DNA from: Hymenobacter negativus
GTDB lineage: Bacteria; Bacteroidota; Bacteroidia; Cytophagales; Hymenobacteraceae
Direction of reading: 5' to 3'
Length of the DNA stretch: 64,000 nt
Assembly: GCF_017571495.1 (NCBI RefSeq)
Contig: NZ_JAGETZ010000017.1
Coordinates: forward strand, 1-64,000
Shown here: in pieces, positions 16,301 to 25,043 of the stretch
Layout: each line of letters starts with the position of its first letter
Numbering within the stretch: the stretch's first letter is position 1
Translations under genes and position numbers: made by a program
Notes under the pieces: generated by a model
What the model was told of the DNA's origin: nothing
Database searches by the model: none
What the model saw: the letters and a program-made list of their open reading frames with translations, nothing else

Positions 16301-17380
16301 GCCGTAGCGGAAACGAACGAGAACAATAACGTGTCGGCTCTACCGCTGACGGTACTGGGACCCTTCACGGGTACCATTGTGCCGTATACCGGTTCTTCTA
16401 CCATCACTACCTGCTCGGCTACTATCTACGATAATGGTGGCTACAATGCCTACAGCACGTATTCCAGCGGTTCGCTGACCATTTTGCCGGCCACCACCGG
16501 GGCCATGGTACAGCTCACCTTCAACTCGTTTTCAACAACAAGCGGCTACGACTACGTGCGCATCTACGACGGCACGAGCACCAATGCTCCGCTGTTGGGT
16601 AGCTATACCGGCAACCAGATTCCGCTGCCCCTGACAGCGACCAACACGGCTGGTGCCCTCACGGTGCAATTCACCAGCACTTACTACACAGCCGCTGGTT
16701 TTGACGCCACGGTAAACTGCGTCGCCGCACCGTTGTCCGACTTGCTGTTGACGCAGATTGGTGCTTCGCCATCGTCGGTGCCGGCGGGGGGCAGCTTGTC
16801 GTTGAGCGCAACCATTGCCAACCAAGGCGGTGGTCCGGCGGCCAGCTCGGCCGTGGGCTATTACCTCTCGACCAATCAGACGCTGGATGCCAGTGACCGA
16901 CTATTGGGCACCAGCTCCGGCACAGCCCTGGGCGTGAACCTTGACGCCAACCGTCAGCTGGTGGCCCCTGTGCCCGCCAACGTGACGCCCGGCCCGTACT
17001 ACGTGCTATTTGTGGCGGACCCGGCCAACGTGGTATCAGAAACCAATGAGAACAATAACATCGCCTCGCTGGCGGTGACCGTAACGCAGGGCTTGGCCAG
17101 CCGCGACCAGACTGCAGGCTATACCGTGGCTGTAGTGCCCAACCCGGTAGCTGGTGGCAACGCCCTGCGAGTGCAGCTAAGCGGTGCCGGTACGACCAAC
17201 GCAGCCGTGGTGGAGCTCTACAATGCGCTGGGTCAGCGCGTGCTCACGCAGAACATGCAACTGAGTGCTGGCCGTGCCAACCAAGCCGAGCTATCCACGC
17301 AGGGCCTGGCTACCGGCGTGTACACCCTGCGCCTTACCGGCAAGGATATGAGTGTAACCCGCCGTGTAGTGATTGATTAA
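13367..17380 (+). CDS. large T9SS-secreted CUB/CARDB repeat protein
   Basis: 1,337 residues. A signal peptide (about 1-33, ending VAVHAQS) is followed by a CUB-like domain (about 40-155, with TTCAGTLYDDGG and VSIYDGTSTSAPLIG). Seven CARDB-like Ig-fold repeats of about 120 residues start near 161, 281, 400, 520, 639, 759 and 879. A second CUB-like domain lies at about 1001-1120 and an eighth CARDB repeat near 1122. A T9SS type A sorting domain covers about 1253-1337 (VVPNPVAGG, LYNALGQRV, GLATGVYTLRL). Each CARDB repeat carries GFYLST or GYYLSTNQTLDASDVLL, then GNYYVLFVADP and ETNENNNV. The protein should be exported by Sec, then T9SS, and displayed or released. Adhesion or glycan binding is plausible but unproven; no catalytic domain is visible. 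Confidence 0.88.
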   Translation: MKHYYPAASRLLTGLWRLLLLAGIASPVAVHAQSYSLPLSGSNTITTCAGTLYDDGGANGSYSTYASGATTILPATAGNKVRLQFTTFAVETYYDRVSIYDGTSTSAPLIGTYDSSTPPTTVYGTTASGALTVQLTSDGVGQFNGFAATIGCVTTVPPQAQADLTVQSAYLSPLSVVAGGSTSASCYIYNLSGATASSSSVGFYLSTDAVLDATDQLLGSAIGYALPVSQSSSRYANLTVPVGTAAGNYYVLFVADYQNQVSESNENNNVATVNLTVTPPSIDLTIQQATVTPQNIAPGTPLSMSCYIDNQGNAMANSSSVGFYFSTDATLDAADQLLTSQYGAALYPNYTQSRYGTAAVPTGTAPGTYYILFVADYQNQVGETNETNNVSAVSFTVSPPGVDLVIQQEYLYPSSTVAGNSVQATCTIFNQGNMLANSSTVGFYLSTNQTFDAADVLLNTSTGSSLSANLGSYRSVYPVIPVGTAAGNYYVLFVADPANAVTETSETNNVRSVALTVLAATIDLTIQTPYLTPTVTAPGGTTAASCYLYNQGNALANTATVGYYLSTNQTLDASDVLLGNTTGSLYGGGYASRYTTLTIPTGTAVGNYYILFVADHLNQVTETVETNNIATASLQVVAPGIDLMPSQAYVTPYSSAPGNTVAASSYMQNLGNSTAPSSTLGYYLSTNQTLDASDVLLLTSPGGTLAANQYISRYDNVPIPVGTAPGSYYMLFVADPANAVTETNENNNVVSTALVLVAPGVDLTITQPYLTPTSVAPGSTLSTYCYIQNLGNSTAASSTIGYYLSTNQTLDASDVLLRTTVGSSLGAGQYTYRSDSPLVPTSTAPGNYYVLFVADPSSVVTETNESNNVASAPLLVIAPGIDLQIQQPYLSTTTVTPGFTLSGNCYIQNAGNTTAASSNVGFYLSTNQTLDASDVLLSTASGFSLPASQTSYRLGNLLIPTGTTAGNYYVLFVADPTNAVAETNENNNVSALPLTVLGPFTGTIVPYTGSSTITTCSATIYDNGGYNAYSTYSSGSLTILPATTGAMVQLTFNSFSTTSGYDYVRIYDGTSTNAPLLGSYTGNQIPLPLTATNTAGALTVQFTSTYYTAAGFDATVNCVAAPLSDLLLTQIGASPSSVPAGGSLSLSATIANQGGGPAASSAVGYYLSTNQTLDASDRLLGTSSGTALGVNLDANRQLVAPVPANVTPGPYYVLFVADPANVVSETNENNNIASLAVTVTQGLASRDQTAGYTVAVVPNPVAGGNALRVQLSGAGTTNAAVVELYNALGQRVLTQNMQLSAGRANQAELSTQGLATGVYTLRLTGKDMSVTRRVVID
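13850..17090 (+). repeat. eight in-frame ~360-bp CARDB-coding repeats
   Basis: Seven consecutive units of about 360 bp, then an eighth after the second CUB domain. The segment coding for STNQTLDASD is almost base-identical in units 4 to 8 (near 15060, 15420, 15780, 16140 and 16868), while flanking loops differ more. This suggests recent duplication or gene conversion. Confidence 0.85.
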
Positions 17381-17415
17381 TTGAGCGACTTCGGCCAGCA
17401 CCACTGCGGTACTGG

Positions 17416-17469
17416 AGCGGGGGCGGCAGGTTGGGCACAGCGCCCGGCCAGCCGCCCCCGCTTATTTTT
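17416..17469 (+). terminator. terminator after the CARDB gene
   Basis: AGCGGGGGCGGC (17416-17427) pairs with GCCGCCCCCGCT (17451-17462), followed by TATTTTT. The next start codon is only 6 bases beyond. Confidence 0.8.
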
Positions 17470-17474
17470 AGGCC

Positions 17475-17969
17475 ATGCAAGCAATGATTCGTTGGGGTAT
17501 GCTGGCGGTGATAGTGGGCGGCATTGGGCTAAGCACGAATGCGGGTAGGTTAGGCGGCCACGCTGGCAGCCGGCCGGCGCAGGGCCAGGCCGCCTGGCAG
17601 TTTCTAAATGCAGTTTTACACGGCAACTACCAATCGGCCTACAGTCGGCTGGCTCCTGAAGTGCGGCAATCCATCAGCTTGGGGCGCTTTGAAGCTCAGG
17701 CGCGGCCTATCTGGAAAAGCGGGCAGCGTCATGGCAAAGTCATTGAACTGTATAAGCTCGGTATGCGACTGGGGGAGCGGGGCAGTTCGAGGCTGTTCTA
17801 CAGCTTTGCTTTCGCAGCTGATTCGAGCCTGAAAACTCCATCGGAGCTGCTGGAGGTTACTTTTCGAGATACAACGACGCGGGCGGTGCTGGGCTTCGGC
17901 CTACGCAATATGGCCACGCCTGGTAAAAGAGCCATAGCAGCGCCTGCTGCGAAGCCGCTCCGCAAATAA
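17475..17969 (+). CDS. small exported protein of unknown function
   Basis: 164 residues with a hydrophobic N-terminus (MLAVIVGGIGLSTNAG) that looks like a signal peptide. The body contains AWQFLNAVLHGNYQSAYSRL and EVRQSISLGRF, a pattern seen in small DUF3887/NTF2-like periplasmic domains where a helix pair precedes a beta-sheet. No catalytic residues are evident. It is a single gene between two terminators. The family assignment is tentative. Confidence 0.6.
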   Translation: MQAMIRWGMLAVIVGGIGLSTNAGRLGGHAGSRPAQGQAAWQFLNAVLHGNYQSAYSRLAPEVRQSISLGRFEAQARPIWKSGQRHGKVIELYKLGMRLGERGSSRLFYSFAFAADSSLKTPSELLEVTFRDTTTRAVLGFGLRNMATPGKRAIAAPAAKPLRK

Positions 17970-18154
17970 GTGTTGACTAGAGCAAAAACAGCATCGCACA
18001 AAAGGCAATCATGCTAAGCGCCGCCGAGGTATGTTGCATGCAATACCAATGCAATTTGATTGAAACTAGTATTGCCCTCGGGGTATAACTAGGAACGCAC
18101 ACTATGGTGTTCAATAGATTCAGTTCTGTGCAGCTACTTGATAACGATGTTGCA

Positions 18155-18188
18155 AAAAGCCCACCCAGGATTTCCTGGGTGGGCTTTT
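18155..18188. terminator. bidirectional terminator
   Basis: A perfect 15-bp stem (18155-18169 with 18174-18188), loop ATTT, with A-tract and T-tract ends. It serves the convergent genes ending at 17969 (plus) and 18249 (minus). The 185 bases before it hold no supported gene. Confidence 0.9.
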
Positions 18189-18248
18189 GAGGACTTTTTC
18201 TGGGGTACAAAATGAGCTTTGTGCCTCGTTGTGCCGATAGAGTGGAGC

Positions 18249-20141
18249 TTACTCGATTTTCTTGCCGGCCATAGCCTGTTGAATCGATATGTTCATTACC
18301 CGTTCGGCGTAGGGGCGGGTTAGCTCGTCCAACTCGTCCATGGCTTTCAGAATGGGGTCGCGTTCGGTGCCGGTGAGGGCGGTTCGTACTTGCTCTACCT
18401 GGGCTTCAGTGGCCGTCAGTTCTTGCTTGGTGAGGTGTTGGCGGTTTTTGCGCGTGAAGTTCGTGACCTGATACAAAAGCTGCTCGGCGGCGGTGCGGGC
18501 CTCAATGAGCAGGCGAGCGGCCACGTCTTCCTTGGCATTAACCAGCGAATCCATCAGCATTTGCTCCACCTGCTCATCGGTCAGGCCGTATTGCGGCTTG
18601 ATTTCGACTTGTTGGCGCGTGTTAGAGCGCAGCTCAATGGCCTCCACCTTCAGAATACCGTCGGCGTTGAGTAGGAAATTGACATCTACCTTGGGCAAAC
18701 CGGCGGGCATGGCTGGAATGCCGCTGAGCACGAACTCGCCCAGCTTCCGGTTCTGGCTCACAAGGTCACGCTCACCCTGGTACACGGCAATTTTCAGGTT
18801 AACCTGACCGTCGACGCTGGTGGTGTACTGGCGGCCGGCTTTAGTCGGAATCTTCGAGTTGCGCGGGATAATGGGGTCCAGCAGCCCGCCCAACGTTTCG
18901 ATGCCCAGCGTCAGCGGCGTTACGTCCAACAGCAGCACATCGCGCCGGTTGCCAGCCAAGATATCGGCCTGAATAGCGGCGCCCAGCGCCACCACCTCGT
19001 CGGGATTGAGCGAGTTGTTGGCGGGCTGGCCGAAGAATTCCGACACGGCATCGTACACCAGCGGCACGCGGGTAGAGCCACCTACTAGCAGCACGGCATC
19101 GAGTTTCGTTGCCAGTTGCTCGCTGTCAGTTATCAGCTTCGCATCGGCCACGGCCTGACGGCAGGCGGTGATGGTGCGGTCCACCAGCGGGCCAATAAGG
19201 GCGTTGAACTGCGCGCGGGTGAGTGTGACAGTGGTGTTCTGGCCCGCTGCGTCGGTAAGTTGGGTGGTGAAGTCGTCGTGCTGGCTGAGGTAGCGCTTGG
19301 CCATTTCGGCAGCCAGGCGCAGCTGCTGCTGTAACTGCGGGTTAGTATGGAAGGCCTCGGGTAGGCCGAAAGTGGCCGTCCAGTGGTCTACCACGGCGCG
19401 GTCGAAATCATCGCCGCCCAGGTAAGTGTCGCCGTTGGTGCTCAGTACTTCAAAAATGCCTTGCTGAATGCGCAGGATACTAACATCGAAGGTGCCACCG
19501 CCGAGGTCGTATACGGCCACGGTTTTTTCTTCGCTGGGGTCGAGGCCGATGCCGTAGGCCAGGGCCGCAGCGGTGGGCTCGTTTACAATGCGCAGCACTT
19601 CGAGGCCGGCGAGGCGGCCGGCGTCGCGGGTGGCCTGACGTTGCGAATCGTTGAAGTAGGCTGGTACGGTGATGACGGCCCGGTTAACGGGGGTTTTGAG
19701 AGCATGCTCGGCGCGGGCGCGCAACTCCTTCAGAATGTCGGCCGACAGCTCGATGGGGGAGTAGAACCGGTCTTCAACCCGGATTTTTACCAGGCCTTCC
19801 GAATTGTCATCGATGACCTTATAGCCGAGCTGGCTGGCATGCTGGCCGAGGTCACGGTAGCTTTTGCCCAGCAGGCGTTTCACCGAGTAGATGGTACGCT
19901 GCGGGTCGGTGAGGAGAAATTCGCGGGCTTCGTTGCCCACCACGGGGTCGTGGCCATCGGCTGGGAAGTGCACCACGGAGGGCACGATGCTGCCGCGGCC
20001 CTGGTCGTTGATGGCCAAGGGCTGGCGCGAGTCGGGATGCACATAGGCCACGAGGCTGTTGGTGGTGCCGAGGTCGATGCCGACAATGATTTCTTCCTGT
20101 TGAAATGTTCCGGTGGCCAGGTTGATAGCGACTGTAGCCAT
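18249..20141 (-). CDS. hscA: Hsp70 family chaperone, HscA-like
   Basis: 630 residues. The nucleotide-binding domain has IVGIDLGTTNSLVAYV (about 18-33), AVYDLGGGTFDVSIL and LLVGGSTRVPLVYDA; the substrate-binding domain starts near 400 with LLLDVTPLTLGIETLGG. The C-terminal lid is short, the protein ends without a DnaK-like EEVD/glycine-rich tail, and the N-terminus MATVAINLATGTF precedes the ATPase core, all as in HscA, the Fe-S cluster assembly chaperone. The ATG at 20141 is chosen over an in-frame one 69 bases upstream, which adds an Arg-rich non-conserved stretch. No iscS, iscU, hscB or fdx gene is nearby, so the HscA label rests on the sequence alone. Confidence 0.8.
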   Translation of the reverse strand: MATVAINLATGTFQQEEIIVGIDLGTTNSLVAYVHPDSRQPLAINDQGRGSIVPSVVHFPADGHDPVVGNEAREFLLTDPQRTIYSVKRLLGKSYRDLGQHASQLGYKVIDDNSEGLVKIRVEDRFYSPIELSADILKELRARAEHALKTPVNRAVITVPAYFNDSQRQATRDAGRLAGLEVLRIVNEPTAAALAYGIGLDPSEEKTVAVYDLGGGTFDVSILRIQQGIFEVLSTNGDTYLGGDDFDRAVVDHWTATFGLPEAFHTNPQLQQQLRLAAEMAKRYLSQHDDFTTQLTDAAGQNTTVTLTRAQFNALIGPLVDRTITACRQAVADAKLITDSEQLATKLDAVLLVGGSTRVPLVYDAVSEFFGQPANNSLNPDEVVALGAAIQADILAGNRRDVLLLDVTPLTLGIETLGGLLDPIIPRNSKIPTKAGRQYTTSVDGQVNLKIAVYQGERDLVSQNRKLGEFVLSGIPAMPAGLPKVDVNFLLNADGILKVEAIELRSNTRQQVEIKPQYGLTDEQVEQMLMDSLVNAKEDVAARLLIEARTAAEQLLYQVTNFTRKNRQHLTKQELTATEAQVEQVRTALTGTERDPILKAMDELDELTRPYAERVMNISIQQAMAGKKIE

Positions 20142-20449
20142 ATGTAGAGGAGCCCGGCGCAGCCGTTGGCTCAAAAAATTGATAAAATGACGCCGACTGG
20201 CGAAGTGCAAAAGTAGGGTCTAAACCTGCCGGGGCTGGAAATGATATAGGTTCCAGAATAAGGCGCTGGTAAAACCCGAAATTTTATTTGCGAAAACGGA
20301 GGATTTTTCAATCCGAAACGATTGCTGAGCACGTAAGAACAATACTAACACGCTTAACTATTTGGGAATCCAAATTATCCGGCCTTATACGGCAGGTGTT
20401 CGGGCGCTGTATTTCTTTCTTTTTTCACCCATCCCTTTTTAGCTTTTTC
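20142..20449. other. divergent intergenic region
   Basis: This 308-base region separates the start of the hscA-like gene (minus) from the DUF4331 gene (plus). I see AT-rich stretches and a T-rich tract just before 20450, but no clear TAnnTTTG box with a good -33 element and no strong hairpin. Confidence 0.4.
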
Positions 20450-22615
20450 ATGAAAAACCTGCTTACTCGACCCCTTCTGCCAGCCGCGCTAGTAGCCACG
20501 GCCATAGGAGGAATGCTCGCCTGGAGTGGCCAGCATAACACCTTAGAGGCCTCCAGTCACCGCGAAGCCCCGCTTATTGCCGACGACCCGTTGGCCGACA
20601 ACACCGACCTGTACGCCTTCCGCAGCCCCGATGCGCCGAACAACGACGCCAACGCTACGGTCACGATTATCGCCAACTACATTCCGTTGGAGCTGCCCCA
20701 GGGCGGCCCGAACTACAACACGTTTGGTGAAAACGTGCACTACGAAATCCATATCAAGAACGGTACGGCAGGCAATACGGGTGACGACATCACTTACCGC
20801 TTCACCTTCACCCGGACCAACCAGGACCCCACCACGTTCTTCAACATCCGGCTGGGCCAGCAAAACCTGAAAACCACCTACACCTGCGAGAAGAGCGTAG
20901 GCGGTGGCGCGTTCACCCCCATCGTAACCGGTGGCATTGTTCCCCCGCCGAATGTGGGCCCGCGTTCTATTGCCGGGGCTGCTGGGTTGAATACTCCGTA
21001 CAATACGTTAATGACCAACGCTATCCAGACGTTGGGCGATGGGACTAAAATCTTCTGCGGCCCAACCGACGACCCATTCTTCGTGGACCTGGGCGGCATT
21101 TTTGACCTCGGCGGCGTGCGCGCTCCCGGCGCGGCCCGCGACGGCGTGGCCAAGAAAAATACCCACGCCATTGCGATGCAAATTCCGGTGTCGCTGCTGA
21201 AAAAAGCCAGTGCTGCGGCTCTGTCTTCGACCACCAGCATCCTGGACAGCGACTACGTGATTGGCGTGTGGGCTTCGGCCAGCCGTCCTTCCACGCGTGT
21301 ATTGTCGGCTACCGGCGCCGCTTCCACCTACTCGGGCAACTACGTGCAAGTGTCGCGCATCGGCATGCCCCTGCTGAACGAAGTTATCAACCCCATTGGG
21401 GCGAAAGATGCATGGAATGCCATTACGCCTTACGCCGAGGTTGCTGCCACCGACGACTACCTCTCGAACCCCGAGCTGGGTCTGTATGTAGCCGATAACA
21501 CGCCCGTAGCCCCCGCAAACACTACCAAGCCTGCTGGCCAAACCTACTACGGTGAGGCGGTACCCGGCCTGGGCCCGTTGCGTATCCAATCCAAGTCGCT
21601 GGCTGGTCAGGCCCTGCTCGGTGGTGCCACCTTCCCCGGTTTTGACTTCCGCAACGGCGGTGCCGGCCTCAGCGGCCTGGCCGGAAATGCCCTGCTGAAC
21701 GGCACAGCCCTGGCTGCCAACACCTACGGCCCGTACCTGCTGCGCGCTGGCAAGCCCCGCTCGGTCGACATTCTGCCCATCTTCCATACGGGGGTGCCAA
21801 ATGCTATTCCCTATCAATTGGCAGCCGGCAAAAATGGCAACCCGCTGGCCGCTGGCAAGCCCTTCATCAACAACTTCCTGCTGGTGGGCGCTTCGGCTAG
21901 CAACCCTGGTGGCGACGTGCTCCGCCTGAACATGGCCGTGCCGCCCACGGCCCGTAACTCGGCCGACTTCAGCTCGGAAGGCCTTCTGGCCGCTGCTGTG
22001 CTGGGTCTGACGGACACCCGCTTCAACGGCAGCACCGCCATCCAGAACATTCCGAACATGGACGGCTTCCCTAACGGCCGCCGCTTGGAGGACGACGTGA
22101 CCCGCATTGAACTGCAAGCCGTAGGCGGGGTGGTACTGGCCGCCATTGGCCTGTGGTACGACGACTACACGCCCACTTCGACGAGCCCCGTAACGACCCA
22201 GCTGGGCCGCGTGCTGAGCTTCAACACTGGCATCTCGGCCAACGACACCACGTTCCGTGCGGCCTTTCCTTATGTGCAGACGCCTTGGAGCGGCACCAAC
22301 GCCCAGCGTACGGTTACGTCGCAGCGCACCAGCCTCGGCCTATCGCCCAACCTGACAGTAGCCCAGGCCTACCCGAACCCCTTCCTGGACCGCACCACGC
22401 TGCACTTCGAATTGCCCACCAAAGGCACGATGAGCATTGTAATCAGCGACGTAACGGGCCGCAAAGTAGCCACTGTGGCCAAGGATAAATCCTTCGCAGC
22501 TGGTACCAACGAAATTGCCTGGACGCCGGGCCGCGACGTGGCCCCCGGCCAGTACATTGCGACGCTTTACAACGGCACCACCGTGGTGCAATCGGTACGC
22601 ATCGAGCGCCAGTAA
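20450..22615 (+). CDS. DUF4331 family protein with T9SS sorting domain
   Basis: 721 residues. A signal peptide (about 1-30) precedes the DUF4331 signature SSHREAPLIADDPLADNTDL with FRSPDAPNNDANATVTIIAN. Later come DGVAKKNTHAIAMQIPVSLL and NIPNMDGFPNGRRLEDDVTR, both characteristic of the family. Residues about 633-721 form a T9SS type A C-terminal domain (AQAYPNPFLDRTTLHFELP, ISDVTGRKVA, PGQYIATLYNG). DUF4331 proteins are extracytoplasmic and biochemically uncharacterised. The ATG at 20450 starts the signal peptide; an upstream in-frame start at 20288 adds a basic stretch that is not signal-like. TPR, HupE and TonB genes follow on the same strand. Confidence 0.88.
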   Translation: MKNLLTRPLLPAALVATAIGGMLAWSGQHNTLEASSHREAPLIADDPLADNTDLYAFRSPDAPNNDANATVTIIANYIPLELPQGGPNYNTFGENVHYEIHIKNGTAGNTGDDITYRFTFTRTNQDPTTFFNIRLGQQNLKTTYTCEKSVGGGAFTPIVTGGIVPPPNVGPRSIAGAAGLNTPYNTLMTNAIQTLGDGTKIFCGPTDDPFFVDLGGIFDLGGVRAPGAARDGVAKKNTHAIAMQIPVSLLKKASAAALSSTTSILDSDYVIGVWASASRPSTRVLSATGAASTYSGNYVQVSRIGMPLLNEVINPIGAKDAWNAITPYAEVAATDDYLSNPELGLYVADNTPVAPANTTKPAGQTYYGEAVPGLGPLRIQSKSLAGQALLGGATFPGFDFRNGGAGLSGLAGNALLNGTALAANTYGPYLLRAGKPRSVDILPIFHTGVPNAIPYQLAAGKNGNPLAAGKPFINNFLLVGASASNPGGDVLRLNMAVPPTARNSADFSSEGLLAAAVLGLTDTRFNGSTAIQNIPNMDGFPNGRRLEDDVTRIELQAVGGVVLAAIGLWYDDYTPTSTSPVTTQLGRVLSFNTGISANDTTFRAAFPYVQTPWSGTNAQRTVTSQRTSLGLSPNLTVAQAYPNPFLDRTTLHFELPTKGTMSIVISDVTGRKVATVAKDKSFAAGTNEIAWTPGRDVAPGQYIATLYNGTTVVQSVRIERQ

Positions 22616-22635
22616 GTAGCGCTGACCGCTGATTG

Positions 22636-22684
22636 AAAAGAGCCGTCGTTGGACCCGCATTGGGACTGGCGGCGGCGCTTTTTA
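22636..22684 (+). terminator. terminator after the DUF4331 gene
   Basis: AAAAG and GCCGTCG pair with CGGCGGC and CTTTT, followed by T residues. The 230 bases from here to 22915 contain two TTAATGATT repeats and no supported gene. Confidence 0.65.
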
Positions 22685-22914
22685 TTAATGATTAACGGCT
22701 GGTAATTAATGATTGGTTGCGTCTTCTGTATGGGCTAAAAGCTCGTAAGTAACGGAGAAGCTGTTTAAGCACTCTGTTTCTGAGTTCTGGGCTTCAGTTT
22801 GCAAGCTCAGGCTAGCAGATAGACTTAGGATGACGGCTGTTCTTAATTCCTGAACAACCTTAGATTAACTATCAATCACTAATCCATTTCCCTCCGCCTT
22901 TCATCTTTTCTGTC

Positions 22915-24243
22915 TTGAAAAAGTATCTATACCCGAGCTTATTGGTGGTGTTTGGCCTAATGGCCGCTGCCATCTTTTTCTTTAAAAAGCCCGAGCACCG
23001 TCTTCCGGAGCTAAAAGCCCGGCGCGGCGACCTGGCCGCTGGTGGCGAGTGGTTGAACACTAAATCCGCTATTGAGGGCCTGCTGGCCAAGCTGCGCACC
23101 GACCCCACCGACCAGAAAAGCCGCCTGCTGCTGGCCCAAGCCTACATGCAGGAAGCCCGCGTAACCGGCGACCATCCGTATTATGATGGGGCCGCCATGG
23201 AGATGCTGGAAGAAGTGCTGCAAAAAGAGCCTGAAAACTTTGAGGCCCTGTGCTGCAAGGCTTCGCTGTGCCTCACCCAACATCACTTTGCCCAAGGGCT
23301 GGGCATTGCCGAGCAGGCGCAAAAAATCAACCCTAATAGCGGATTCGTTTACGGCCTGCTGACCGATGCCAACGTGGAAATGGGCCACTACGACGAGGCC
23401 GTGAAAATGGCCGACAAGATGAATGCCATCCGGCCCGACCTAGCGGCGTATGCCCGCGCCAGCTACCTGCGCGAGATTTACGGCGACATGCCCGGCGCTA
23501 TTGTGGCCATGGATATGGCTGCCAAAGCCGGCTACATCGGGTTGGAGCAAACGGAGTGGACCCGCGTGGCGCTTGGCCACCTTTACGAAGTGAGCGGCGA
23601 CACAGCGCACGCCCACGCCTACTATATGATGGCCCTACTGGCCCGTCCCGGCTATGCCTACGCGCTGGCCGGCCTGGGCCGCATGGCAGCAGCCCGCAAA
23701 GACTACCCAAAGGCCATCAAGCTGTATCAGCAAGCCCGTTTCACGGTGAAGGACTATGCCTTCTCGGACGAGTTGACCGACTTGTACCGCCTGAATGGCC
23801 AGCCCGATGAAGCCAAGAAGATGGCCGATGAATCCATCGGCATGCTGGCCAATGCTGCTAAGGAGGCCGATGACAACGAGCAGATGGGCCACTACGCCGA
23901 CCGCGAATTGGCCTATGCCTACCTCAAAACCAACGAGTTGGACAAGGCGCTGGAGCACGCCAAAATCGAGTACGCCCGCCGGCCTGATAACATCGACGTG
24001 AACGAAACCATGGCCTGGGTGCTCTACAAGCGCAGCCAGTTTGCCGAAGCCCAGAAGTACATGCAGGTAGCCCGGCGCACCGGCTCAAAGAACCCCGTGC
24101 TGCTGTGCCGCGCCGGCCTGATTCTTTCCAAGCTGGGCAAGGCTGCTGAAGGCCAAGCGCTAATTGAAAATTCGCTGAAAACTGCGCCTTACCTCAACCC
24201 GGAACTGGAAGCGGAAGGCAAGAAGATGCTGGCGGCCCGTTAA
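22915..24243 (+). CDS. membrane-anchored TPR protein
   Basis: 442 residues starting at TTG (22915); the reading KKYLYPSLLVVFGLMAAAIFFF gives one membrane segment near residues 8-23, and the first ATG lies inside it, so TTG is preferred. Several tetratricopeptide repeats follow (AMEMLEEVLQKEPENFEALC, YALAGLGRMAAARKDYPKAI, ETMAWVLYKRSQFAEAQKYM), giving a periplasmic protein-interaction solenoid anchored in the inner membrane. The stop is separated by one base from the HupE start, which implies translational coupling. It probably scaffolds or assists the neighbouring transport proteins; the partner is not known. Confidence 0.85.
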   Translation: MKKYLYPSLLVVFGLMAAAIFFFKKPEHRLPELKARRGDLAAGGEWLNTKSAIEGLLAKLRTDPTDQKSRLLLAQAYMQEARVTGDHPYYDGAAMEMLEEVLQKEPENFEALCCKASLCLTQHHFAQGLGIAEQAQKINPNSGFVYGLLTDANVEMGHYDEAVKMADKMNAIRPDLAAYARASYLREIYGDMPGAIVAMDMAAKAGYIGLEQTEWTRVALGHLYEVSGDTAHAHAYYMMALLARPGYAYALAGLGRMAAARKDYPKAIKLYQQARFTVKDYAFSDELTDLYRLNGQPDEAKKMADESIGMLANAAKEADDNEQMGHYADRELAYAYLKTNELDKALEHAKIEYARRPDNIDVNETMAWVLYKRSQFAEAQKYMQVARRTGSKNPVLLCRAGLILSKLGKAAEGQALIENSLKTAPYLNPELEAEGKKMLAAR

Positions 24244-24244
24244 G

Positions 24245-24934
24245 ATGTACACCATCGGAATACCGTTGCGGAAGCTGCCGCGCCGCGCCCTGGCGCTGCT
24301 GCCGTTGTTGCTATTGCTGACCCGGCCCGCCGCCGCGCACGTCCTCAACACGGACCTGAGCAAGCTCTCGCGAACGGAGATATTCTGGACTTACCTGCAG
24401 TTGGGCTTCACGCACATCATTCCGCTGGGGTTCGACCACATTCTGTTCATCATCAGCCTCTACATTCTGGAGCCCCGCCTCAAGCCAGTGCTGATGCAGG
24501 CCACCGCTTTCACGGTGGCGCACTCCATCACGCTGGGGCTGGCGATGTACGGGCTTATTTCACCGCCTTCGGCCGTTATTGAGCCCATTATTGCGTTGTC
24601 CATTCTGTTTGTGGCCATCGAAAATATCATCACCGATAAGCTGAACCCGTGGCGGCTGCTCATTGTGTTTGGCTTCGGGCTAGTGCACGGCATGGGGTTC
24701 GCGAGCGCGCTGACGGGGCTGGGGCTGCCGCAGAAGGACTATTTCGGCTCGCTCATTTCCTTCAACGTGGGCGTGGAGCTGGGCCAGGTAAGCGTGATTC
24801 TGCTGTGCTGGGCCTTGGTGGGCCGCTGGGCAGCCAACAAAAGCTGGTACAAGCAGCGGGTGGTGGTGCCGGCGTCGGTGGTCATCGGGCTCATAGCCGC
24901 TTACTGGACAGTAGAGCGCGTTTTTTTTACCTGA
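24245..24934 (+). CDS. HupE/UreJ family membrane protein
   Basis: 229 residues. An N-terminal signal-like segment ending RPAAAH is followed by about six hydrophobic segments. The conserved histidine-containing motifs GFTHIIPLGFDHILFIISLY, ATAFTVAHSITLGLA and FGLVHGMGFASAL mark the HupE/UreJ_2 family, which are predicted nickel, cobalt or copper permeases often linked to metalloenzymes. No hydrogenase or urease genes are in the window. The gene overlaps the operon context of the TPR protein (1-base gap) and lies upstream of a TonB receptor, suggesting inner-membrane metal passage. The metal cannot be told from sequence. Confidence 0.87.
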   Translation: MYTIGIPLRKLPRRALALLPLLLLLTRPAAAHVLNTDLSKLSRTEIFWTYLQLGFTHIIPLGFDHILFIISLYILEPRLKPVLMQATAFTVAHSITLGLAMYGLISPPSAVIEPIIALSILFVAIENIITDKLNPWRLLIVFGFGLVHGMGFASALTGLGLPQKDYFGSLISFNVGVELGQVSVILLCWALVGRWAANKSWYKQRVVVPASVVIGLIAAYWTVERVFFT

Positions 24935-25043
24935 AATAGTTGCTGGCGGCCAACCCATTAGTCGTCTAGTTTTCGTAGCTGGCAGATATGAACTGCGACC
25001 GGCCAGTTGATTTAGTTCGTTTCGCTTGCTGCTTCCCTCGCTT

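Noticed and set aside
13850..17090. CRISPR or satellite DNA suggested by the regular ~360-bp repeats
   Set aside because: The repeats are in frame and encode a consistent protein domain with signal peptide and sorting signal; period and divergence do not fit CRISPR.
17977..18210. 77-residue minus-strand frame with a hydrophobic C-terminus
   Set aside because: It overlaps a perfect bidirectional terminator and has no promoter, leader or recognisable domain.
22717..22842. A third 21-bp degenerate array after the DUF4331 gene
   Set aside because: Only two or three columns agree across six possible units, which could occur by chance. A computed periodicity test is needed before calling it.
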